Origin: UBA9160 sp035489755 | Lineage (GTDB): Bacteria > Myxococcota_A > UBA9160 | Direction of reading: 5' to 3' | DNA: 64,000 bases | Assembly (NCBI GenBank): GCA_035489755.1 | Contig: DATGZK010000072.1 | Location: forward strand, 200,543-264,542 | In this document: positions 34,209 through 45,683 of the stretch, one piece after another | How positions within the stretch are numbered: the stretch's first letter is position 1 | Layout of the letters: the number at the start of each line of letters is the position of its first letter | Made by a program: the position numbers and the translations under genes | Notes under the pieces: generated by a model | Told to the model about the DNA's origin: nothing | Database searches by the model: none | Seen by the model: only the letters and a program-made list of their open reading frames with translations

Positions 34209-35071
34209 TGCGTGCGTGCGCTCTTCTCGGTCGACGCCTGAAGCAGCTTCGCAAGATCGCCTGCGATCTCGTCGGGGTCATGCTCGAGACCGACGTAGCG
34301 CTGCGTGATCTGGCCGTCAGCATCGATCAGGAAGGTAATGACAAGGTGGTTGATCGTACCGTCCGGCTGGCGAACGCTACCTACGCCATAGCGTGTCAAA
34401 ACGTCCGAGACCTCGGCTGGTGGTCCGGTGAGGAACGACCACGTCTCGAAATCCACGCCGCGGGCCGCGCCGTAGCGGCGGAGGACTTGCGGTGTGTCTT
34501 TCTCCGGATCGAGCGAGATCGAGATGAAGCGGGTGTGTGCGCGCAGCGCGGGCGTCAAAGAGCGCTGGAGCGTGACGTGAGAGCTCGTGAGAATGGGGCA
34601 AGGCCCGGGACAAGTCGTATACACGAAGTCCAGGACCACAAAGAACCCGCGCAAAGAGGCGAGCGTGACAGGGTGTTGGTCCTGGTCGACCAGATGAAAA
34701 TCCGGTGCGGGATCGCCGCCCGCCGCAACTTCCGCAAGTCGCGGCCCGCTCCCAGGGATAGCGCCCGGCGTGCTCTCCCGCGGCTGGAGCCGGGTGATTC
34801 GGTAGCTGCGGCCGTCGAAGGAGACCTCGAAGTCGACGGCCTCGCCAGGCTTCGCTTGCGCGAGAAGCTTGGGGTCGGCGACGTCGAAGTTCATGGTCAT
34901 CGCGGGCATGAGGCCGGGAATGTCCTCGTGCTCGATCACGAGCTGGCGCAGCTCGGGCTCGACCTCGCGCACGATGCCGCGCCCTTCGTAGCGCCGCCCT
35001 CCGTCTTGGCAGGCCAAGAGGGCCGCAAGCGCAACACAGGTCATGAGGGATCGAACCCGGTGCGGGACCAC
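34205..35071 (-). CDS. lipoprotein with CusF-like copper domain fused to SCO1/SenC
   Basis: About 288 residues. I take GTG 35071, which follows GGAGGGGAC, as start; the signal then runs through LMTCVALAALLACQDGG with a lipobox cysteine (L-L-A-C). Residues ~30-95 form a CusF-like domain with IEHEDIPGLMPAMTMNF, keeping the His, Met and Met copper ligands but with Met where CusF has Trp. The C-terminal ~150 residues are an SCO domain with TTCPGPCP (C-x3-C), ISLDPEKDTPQV and the distal His in INHLVITFLID. It should deliver copper to a periplasmic enzyme. An ATG at 35107 is an alternative start. Confidence 0.8.
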   Translation of the reverse strand: MVPHRVRSLMTCVALAALLACQDGGRRYEGRGIVREVEPELRQLVIEHEDIPGLMPAMTMNFDVADPKLLAQAKPGEAVDFEVSFDGRSYRITRLQPRESTPGAIPGSGPRLAEVAAGGDPAPDFHLVDQDQHPVTLASLRGFFVVLDFVYTTCPGPCPILTSSHVTLQRSLTPALRAHTRFISISLDPEKDTPQVLRRYGAARGVDFETWSFLTGPPAEVSDVLTRYGVGSVRQPDGTINHLVITFLIDADGQITQRYVGLEHDPDEIAGDLAKLLQASTEKSARTQ

Positions 35072-35142
35072 GTCCCCTCCAAGATGGTTCGGCCGAACGT
35101 AGCCCATCGCTTCGGGGCGATAGGCGGGGCTAGTCTTCCTCC

Positions 35143-35861
35143 ATGCCCCGACCAATCCGTCGGCTGCTCGTCGCCAACCGCGGCGAAATCGCCATCCGCG
35201 TGTACCGCGCATGCACGGAACTCGGCATTCGCTCGATTGGCATCTACGCGCATGAAGACCGCTTCTCGCTCCACCGATTCAAGGCCGACGAGGCCGCGGC
35301 TCAGGGAAGCCATAGGGCGGCTGTCCGATTTTGCCTTGGAAGTACTCGACGACGTCTTACCTCTTGTACCCGAAGGTGCTGCTCGAGTTTCAAGATCAGC
35401 GCACGAGATACGGAGACGTGTCGGTCCTCCCCACGCGCGCTTTCTTTCACGGGATGGCTCCGGGGGAGGAAATTCACGTCCACGTCGACCGGGGGCGGAC
35501 GCTCGTGATCCGCCTGGTGGGCGTTTCGGAGCCTGACGTCGAGGGTCGGCGGGCGGTCTTCCTGGAGCTCAATGGCCAACCGCGCCGCATCTCGGTGCGC
35601 GATAAGCAGCTGGGCATTGTGGTTGAGACCCATCGCAAGGCGAACCCGGATGAGGTGCGCGAGGTTGGAGCGCCGCTCCCCGGACTCGTCGTCTCCTACG
35701 CCCGCCGCGAGGGCGAGCGCCTCGCCGTGGTCGAGGCGATGAAGATGGAGACCAACGTGACCGCGCCCATCGGCGGCCGAATCGCGAAGATCGTGCTGTC
35801 TCCCGGGACGCGGGTGGAGGCGGGCGACCTGCTGCTGGAGATCGAGTCCGAACCCGCCTAG
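35143..35861 (+). pseudogene. pyc: pyruvate carboxylase remnant with most of the gene deleted
   Basis: The first ~51 codons (35143-35295) match the N-terminus of pyruvate carboxylase: RLLVANRGEIAIRVYRAC, LGIRSIGIYAHEDRFSLHR, FKADEA. From 35355 to 35861, in a different frame, come its carboxyltransferase end and biotinyl domain: SYLLYPKV, TRYGDVSVLPTRAFFHGM, VFLELNGQPR, GAPLPGLVV, VVEAMKMETNV and a proper stop. The ~900 residues between (ATP-grasp, most of the carboxyltransferase) are missing, the join is noisy and out of frame, and the biotinyl domain lacks about seven residues before EAMKM. No functional enzyme can be made. It is a decayed gene, or an assembly artefact. Confidence 0.8.
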
Positions 35862-35931
35862 CCGTCGTGCCGGATCCTTGGAGATCCTTCTCGACTCGAC
35901 ATCTCTGGAAGCCGAGGGATCGAGGTCTAGC

Positions 35932-36852
35932 CTACACCCAGCGCTCAAAGGCACGCCCCGCGTGCCCGAACTCGAAGAGTTCGGGGTGCAGGATCTCCGC
36001 CAAGATCTCGAGGGACTCAGCGATCCGCGGCCCAGGGCGGTTGAAATAGGCGTTGCCATCCGTGAGATAGACTCGCCGCGCGCGCACCGCGCGCAGGTCC
36101 CGCCAGCCATTCCGCGCAGCCAGGGGTTCCATTTCGCGTCGCGTGCGGGCGAGATCGAAACCGCAGGGCAGGGCCACGATCACCTCTGGATCGGCCCGTC
36201 GCAGCTCATCCCACTCCATGAAGGGCGAGTGTCTTCCCGCTCCGCCGAAGAGATTCTCACCTCCCGCGCGCGCCACCAACTCGGGCATCCAGTTGCCGGC
36301 CGCCATGAGCGGGTCGGTCCACTCGATGCAGGCCACCGTGGGTCGGTCCGCGGCCGCAGCCTTCTCGGCGATGCGTGTGATCCGCCTCTCGAGCGCGTGC
36401 CGGAGTTCGCGTCCACGCTCGGGCGTGCAAAGGGCGTCCGCTACCCGCTCGACGTCGCCGATCACATCGGCCAGCGTCGCAGGAGCCAGGCTCACGATCC
36501 GCGGCCGAGCGCCGAGCCAGGTACAGACCGCAGCCTCGACGTCCTTGAGGCTCGCCGCACAAACCTCGCACTGGGACTGGGTGAGGATGACGTCGGGCGA
36601 GAGCTCGCGCAGAAGCTCAGCGTCGACGCGATAGACGGAAAGACCTTCGGACACGAGGGAGCGCACACGCTGGTCGATCTCCCGGGACGACCCGTCGAGG
36701 GAACACTTGGGCGCCGTGCAGGCGGGGAGGCTTGCGACTTCGCCGGGGAAGTCGCACTCGTGAGAGCGGCCCACGAGGTTCGGGAGGAAGCCCAGGGCAC
36801 ATGCGATCTCGGTCGTGCTGGGCAGCAGCGACGCGATTCGAAGCGGAGCCAT
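35932..36852 (-). CDS. cobalamin-binding-type (BtuF-like) protein without signal peptide
   Basis: A 306-residue helical-backbone metal/cobalamin receptor fold, starting at ATG 36852 with RIASLLPSTTEIACALGF, the hallmark of BtuF-like COG0614 proteins. Further landmarks are LVGRSHECDFP, PDVILTQSQCEVCA, ACIEWTDPLMAAGNWMPELV and GRHSPFMEWDELRRADPEVIVALPCGFD. There is no signal peptide, so it is cytosolic; such signal-less paralogues are common and have no settled function. No BtuC or BtuD gene is near. It diverges from the PPOX gene 23 bases away. Confidence 0.8.
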   Translation of the reverse strand: MAPLRIASLLPSTTEIACALGFLPNLVGRSHECDFPGEVASLPACTAPKCSLDGSSREIDQRVRSLVSEGLSVYRVDAELLRELSPDVILTQSQCEVCAASLKDVEAAVCTWLGARPRIVSLAPATLADVIGDVERVADALCTPERGRELRHALERRITRIAEKAAAADRPTVACIEWTDPLMAAGNWMPELVARAGGENLFGGAGRHSPFMEWDELRRADPEVIVALPCGFDLARTRREMEPLAARNGWRDLRAVRARRVYLTDGNAYFNRPGPRIAESLEILAEILHPELFEFGHAGRAFERWV

Positions 36853-36874
36853 CAGGCGTATGCTAGCAGGCGCG

Positions 36875-37330
36875 ATGCGCCTCCCGGACGCAACCCTTGA
36901 GCGGCTCCTCGACACCTGGCCCGTGGCGCGTCTTGCGACGCTGGGTCCCGACCGCACGCCCCACATTGTTCCGATCGTCTTCGCACGCCTCGGCCCTCAC
37001 CTCTGGTCGCCGATTGATGGCAAGCCCAAGAGCGAACGCACGCTTGCTCGGGTGACGCATGTTCGAGACACGTCGCGCGTGAGCGTCCTTCTCGACCAGT
37101 ACGAGGACGACTGGCGGCGCCTATGGTGGATCCGCGTGGACGGGAGCGCGTGCGTCGTGACGCCGGGCGACCCCGAGCGGCATCCGGAAGCGGGCCCCGC
37201 GACGGCACGCCTGCGCAGCAAGTACCCGCAGTATGCGACGACACCCCTCTTCCGGGGCGTCCCGACACTGATCCGGGTGCGGATCACGGGGATCCGGAGC
37301 TGGTGCCCGGGCCCGCAGCCCCCCAGCTGA
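36875..37330 (+). CDS. PPOX-class probable F420-dependent oxidoreductase
   Basis: A 151-residue split-barrel flavin/deazaflavin reductase. Segments LLDTWPVARLATLGPDRTPHIVPIVF, LWSPIDGKPKSERTLARVTHVRD, SVLLDQYEDDWRRLWWIRVDGSA and ATARLRSKYPQY match the Rv1155/TIGR03668 group, in which F420 rather than FMN is the usual cofactor. ATG 36875 and 36860 are both possible starts. Substrate unknown. Together with the LLM enzyme at 18568 it hints at F420 in this organism. Confidence 0.85.
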   Translation: MRLPDATLERLLDTWPVARLATLGPDRTPHIVPIVFARLGPHLWSPIDGKPKSERTLARVTHVRDTSRVSVLLDQYEDDWRRLWWIRVDGSACVVTPGDPERHPEAGPATARLRSKYPQYATTPLFRGVPTLIRVRITGIRSWCPGPQPPS

Positions 37331-37391
37331 CGGGCGGTGTCAGGAGGGTGTGCACCGCGCCGCGAGCGTCGCCCGTCTGTTTGCTAGCCTC

Positions 37392-41711
<4,320 letters not shown>

Positions 41712-41876
41712 TCCGCGGCACTCCGTTCGTTTGGGCTGCGCCTTTGGCAGAAAGGCCGGGCCGCGGATCCGGGCGAGCGGCGAAATGAGGCGTCGGTTTG
41801 GACAAGCCCTCGATTGCCCGGTGCAACCCGCACGGCCCTCCAGCATCGAACTGCGTGCCATGCAAGGAGGCCAGCG

Positions 41877-42789
41877 CTGAGCGACCAGCACCAGTTCCAC
41901 GCCGGGGAGCTCGCGGTGCAAGCGCGGGTCGGGACTGCGGGTTCTGCGAGGCGCCTTGGGGCGAGCATCGCGGCGCGCATCCCCGCGCGGGCGACGGAGT
42001 TCCTCTCGGGCCAGCGCCTCGCCGTGATCGCCGGCGTCGACTCCGCGAGTTCTGTGTGGGCGTCGCTTCTCCATGGGCCCGCCGGGATTTCTCCGCACCC
42101 GGGGAGAGAGCGTGCTCGAAGTAGGGGCGCTCCTTCCGCCGGGCGACCCCCTCGCGTCTTCGCTCGCTCTCGGCATGCCGATCGGCGTTCTTGTGATCGA
42201 TCTCCTCTCGCGCCGCCGCCTCCGGATCAATGGCCAAGCTTGGCTTCCCGGAGATGGCACGCTGCGCGTCGCCATCGACGAGGCATTTTGGAATTGCCCG
42301 AAGTACATCCAGTCGCGGGAGCTCAGTGCTCCCCGCGAGCTGGAGCGCGGAACACAGGTTCCGCGCTCCGGCAGCCGGCTTGAACCCGACCAGCGCGCCT
42401 TCGTCGAGGCCGCCGATACCCTGTTTGTCGCCAGCGCCCATGAGGGCTCCGGGGCGGACGCATCCCACCGCGGTGGTCTCCCGGGCTTCGTGCGCGTCTC
42501 CGGAGCGGACACGGTGATCTTTCCCGACTACGCCGGGAACGGCATGTTCCAGACTCTTGGGAACTTCGTGGCCGACGGCCGGGCGGGTCTTCTCTTCCCC
42601 GATTTCGAACGCGGGCGCACGCTCCAGCTCACGGGCCGGGCCTCGATCGAGTGGGAACCGAGCGGTGCGGGGAGCGGGCCAGGGGCGGAGCGGGTGGTGC
42701 GCGTCAAGATCGAGCGCTGGGTCGAGCAGATCGGGATCACGAGCCTTCTCGGCCGCCTGGTCGAGCGCTCGCCCCACAATCCAAAGTAA
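41877..42789 (+). pseudogene. PNPOx-family flavoprotein, frameshifted, possible CTG start
   Basis: Two open frames together give one pyridoxamine-phosphate-oxidase-like split-barrel protein. The first reads FHAGELAVQARVG, then LSGQRLAVIAGVDSASSVWASLL up to ~42071; the second resumes with MGPPGFLRTRGE, RRLRINGQAW, EAFWNCPKYIQSREL and ADTLFVASAHEG to 42789. Removing one base (a C near 42071-42072) restores SLLMGPPGFLR. A strong AAGGAGG at 41864-41870 is followed after six bases by CTG, the only plausible start in frame. Either the gene is broken or the base is a sequencing error. Confidence 0.75.
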
Positions 42790-42799
42790 GGAGCGCGCT

Positions 42800-43243
42800 C
42801 TAGACCGTCGGGCCGCCACCGCTGCGAGCCGCACGACGGGCGCCGATCCCTGCAAGAGCCAGAGCCACGAAGATTCCGACGACTGCGGCCACGAACATGA
42901 CATACACAGCCGTGTTGGCGAGGGAGCCGCCCGCAGCAAGCCCCCGGTTCCCGGTCGCGGCGCCGAGGATGGAGGCCACGACGTTGCCGTACGCCATGCC
43001 GACAACAGAGAAGGCGAGCACGCGCTGCTGTCGCTGGCTCAGCACGAGCACGCCACCGGCGGCTGCGAGAGCGATGGCGACGAGCCCGTTGAGCACCCCC
43101 TCAAGGTGCGCCATGCGCCATGCGCGCACCGACTCGGCCTCGCCGCTCGCGATCGCCGACGCATAGGGGATTCCCGCAACGAGACCGAGGCCGATGACGA
43201 TAACGCCGTGCAGGACCATGCGTGCGCGCAGCTTCGGGTCCAT
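42800..43243 (-). CDS. four-helix membrane protein, styrene-oxide-isomerase-like
   Basis: A 147-residue protein of four hydrophobic helices. Comparison with my recollection of StyC gives the same order of elements: an N-terminal HG helix (MVLHGVIVIG), AHLEGVLNG (H46, N52) aligned with StyC AHSGPALNG where His58 binds heme, a GNV block, and GNRGL aligned with PNRGL. The residues equal to StyC Tyr103 and Asp95 appear to be Ser and Met, so the reaction may differ. Membrane, probably heme b. Its ATG overlaps the stop of the molybdopterin oxidoreductase (ATGA at 43241-43245), so the two are co-translated. Family assignment is by pattern only. Confidence 0.55.
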   Translation of the reverse strand: MDPKLRARMVLHGVIVIGLGLVAGIPYASAIASGEAESVRAWRMAHLEGVLNGLVAIALAAAGGVLVLSQRQQRVLAFSVVGMAYGNVVASILGAATGNRGLAAGGSLANTAVYVMFVAAVVGIFVALALAGIGARRAARSGGGPTV

Positions 43244-45501
43244 CAGCCCGCGACGCTCACGTCCACGGGGATGCCGTTCAGCACCGCGTTGCCCGAGAGC
43301 GCATCCAAGAGACGCTCGTCCGCGAGCAGGTTCGAGTTCACACCAGGCCGCGCATTTGCGACGGCGAGGCGCACGCCTTCGGAGTCGTGTCCGAAGCCGT
43401 GCGGCAGAGAAACGACGCCCGGCATCATCTCGGGGGTTACGACGACCGGCGCCTCGACGCTTCCCACCCGTGATTTCACGCGGGCGCGCCCGCCGTCGGT
43501 CAGGCCGATCCGTTTCGCGTCTTCGGGGTGGACGAGGAGCGTGCAGCGCTCCGGACCCTTCGCGAGGCTTGGCAGGTTGTGCATCCATGTGTTGTTGGAG
43601 CGCAGGTGGCGGCGGCCGATCAGCAGCATCGCGGGTGCCTTCTGACGCTCGGCAAGGGCGGTGCGCAGGCGTTCGGTGTCTGCTCGGAGAAGTGGGTGCG
43701 CGAGCTCGATCTGCCCGCTCTCGGTCGCGAGCATCATGGGGAGGCGTGGCTCCATGGCCCCGAGATCTACGCCGTGGACCTGCGCTTTGAGCTTCGCGAG
43801 CGAAAGCCCATTGGCCCCGTCCTGGAAGCGATCTCCCCAGGGTCCCGCGCGCAGCAGGAGGTCGATCGTGCGATCGGGGCCAAGGGACGCACCGAGCTTG
43901 GTCTTCGCTTCGTCGAGGGAGACCTCCGGACACGCGGTCTGCGGCGTGGCCACCGTGGCGCCCAGCAGGTGGCCGAGGACGAGGTCGTCCAGCGCCTCCG
44001 CCGTGGTGCCGCTCATTCTCGCGGCGAGCTCGAGCAGGATCTGCCATTGATGCTTCGAGTCGGTCGGTGGCTCGAAGACCGCGGGCGACCACTTCGTGTG
44101 GTTGCGGACCGAAAGGCCGTGGAAGATGAGGTCGTAGTTGGAGTGCTCAAGCGGTCCGGTGGGCGGTAGGACGAGGTCGGCGAAGCGCGTCGTCTCGTTC
44201 AAGTAGATGTCGATGGAGACCATGAACTCGAGGGAAGAGAACGCCTTGGCAAGGCGCGCACCGTTGGGCGTGGAGAGCACGGGATTGCCGGCGACGGTCA
44301 CGAGGGCACGCACCCGTTCCGCATCGGTCGCCGAGTCGATGTCCTCGGCCAGAGCCGCCACCGGAAGCTCTCCGCTGAACTCGGGCAGCCCGCGCACACG
44401 AGAGCGCCAGCGCGCGTACGGGATGCGTCCTCGTCGGCGGGGGCGCTCGTCGGCGGGGCTGGTGGCCGGGCGCGGCCACATAACGCCCCCAGCTCGGTCG
44501 AGATTGCCGGTGAGGGTGTTCACGACGTCCACGAGCCAGCTCGCGAGGGTTCCAAACTCCTGGGTGCAGGTACCGATTCGGCCGTAGCAGGCTGCCCGCG
44601 GCGCACGCGCGAAGGCCCGCGCAAGGACGCGCACGCTCTCCGCCGCGATGCCGGTGATCGGCGCCACGGCCTCGGGCGAGAAATCCGCGGCCAGCGCGCG
44701 CACGTCGTCGATGCCCCGCGTAAACTCGGCCAGACGGCCGAGAGCCACCAGATTCTCGGCGAATAGCACGTGCACCAGCGCGAAGAGAAAGAACGCGTCA
44801 GTGCCCGGCCGGATAAAGAGGTGCTGGTTCGCGATGCGGGCGGTTTCGCTGTGCCGCGGATCCACCACGACCAGCGTCCCGCCGCGCGCACGCAGCTGCG
44901 CGAGGCGCCGCGGCATGTCGGGCGCCGTCAGGAGGCTCCCGTTCGAGACCAGCGGATTGGCTCCCAAGACGAGCAGGAAATCGGTCCTGTCGATATCGGG
45001 GATGGGGAATGCGGCCGGGGAGCCGAACAAGAGACAGGAACTCATCGCCTTGGGCAGCTGGTCGACGCTCGTGGCTGAGAAGCGCCAACGCGTTCCGAGC
45101 GCGCGTTGGAAGGTGGGTAGATAAAGCGCCGAACCCACGTCATGCGCATTGGGATTCCCGAGATAGGTAGCGATCGCGTCGGCGCCATGCGCATCGCGGA
45201 TCGAACGCAGCCGCCGCGTTGCGAGCTCAAACGCCTCTTCCCAGCCGATCTCGCGCCAGCTCGATCCCTCCCGGCGCAGCGGTCTGCGCAGCCGATCGGG
45301 GTCCTCGTGCAGGCCCTTTAGGCCGTACGCCTTGGGGCAGAGATAGCCCTGGCTAAAGGGATCGCCTTCGTCCCCCCGGACGGTGACAACGCGCTGCGCG
45401 CCGCGGTCGACCTCGACGGAAATTCCGCACTTGGCTTCGCACAGCGGGCAGGTGCGGTGCACGACCTCATGAAATTGACGCTCTGAACGCGGGCTCGGCA
45501 T
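43243..45501 (-). CDS. cytoplasmic molybdopterin oxidoreductase (DMSO reductase superfamily)
   Basis: A 752-residue Mo-bis-MGD enzyme. The N-terminal Fe4S4 motif is CPLCEAKCG followed by a fourth Cys in LCPKAYG. Body landmarks are LLVLGANPLVSNGSLLTAPDMPRRL, GGTLVVVDPRHSETAR, AGNPVLSTPNG and, near the end, SNNTWMHNLPSLAKG and LTDGGRARVKSRVG for the MGD-binding C-terminal domain. There is no Tat signal, so it stays in the cytoplasm. The expected metal-ligand region reads FSATSVDQLPK and does not tell me which residue binds Mo. It has a textbook GGAGGTGA ribosome site. Substrate unknown; a small heme-type membrane protein is coupled downstream. Confidence 0.85.
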   Translation of the reverse strand: MPSPRSERQFHEVVHRTCPLCEAKCGISVEVDRGAQRVVTVRGDEGDPFSQGYLCPKAYGLKGLHEDPDRLRRPLRREGSSWREIGWEEAFELATRRLRSIRDAHGADAIATYLGNPNAHDVGSALYLPTFQRALGTRWRFSATSVDQLPKAMSSCLLFGSPAAFPIPDIDRTDFLLVLGANPLVSNGSLLTAPDMPRRLAQLRARGGTLVVVDPRHSETARIANQHLFIRPGTDAFFLFALVHVLFAENLVALGRLAEFTRGIDDVRALAADFSPEAVAPITGIAAESVRVLARAFARAPRAACYGRIGTCTQEFGTLASWLVDVVNTLTGNLDRAGGVMWPRPATSPADERPRRRGRIPYARWRSRVRGLPEFSGELPVAALAEDIDSATDAERVRALVTVAGNPVLSTPNGARLAKAFSSLEFMVSIDIYLNETTRFADLVLPPTGPLEHSNYDLIFHGLSVRNHTKWSPAVFEPPTDSKHQWQILLELAARMSGTTAEALDDLVLGHLLGATVATPQTACPEVSLDEAKTKLGASLGPDRTIDLLLRAGPWGDRFQDGANGLSLAKLKAQVHGVDLGAMEPRLPMMLATESGQIELAHPLLRADTERLRTALAERQKAPAMLLIGRRHLRSNNTWMHNLPSLAKGPERCTLLVHPEDAKRIGLTDGGRARVKSRVGSVEAPVVVTPEMMPGVVSLPHGFGHDSEGVRLAVANARPGVNSNLLADERLLDALSGNAVLNGIPVDVSVAG

Positions 45502-45683
45502 CCGTCACCTCCGCGCATGATTGTACCACCCCGTCCGCTGCTCCCGCGCTCTCGCTTCGGACCGACTCCGCCCTCAAGCATCCCGATCCAATCCTGAAGA
45601 GCGCATAGCGAGTGCAGGTTCAAAGGTGCGGCGCGCTCGGTACCGGCACCGCATCGAGCGTACGGCGACGCGCATCGCACGCA

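Noticed and set aside
35045..35071. T-arm-like GGGTTCGATCCC on the minus strand
   Set aside because: The flanks do not pair into an acceptor or T stem and the bases encode the signal peptide of the SCO fusion gene.
10821..35071. The two SCO genes as a recent duplication
   Set aside because: They differ in metal motif (C-x5-C versus C-x3-C), domain content and sequence; they are distinct subfamilies.
45520..45525. TACAAT -10-like element upstream of the molybdopterin oxidoreductase
   Set aside because: It leaves almost no leader before the ribosome site and has no -35 box, so I do not call it a promoter.
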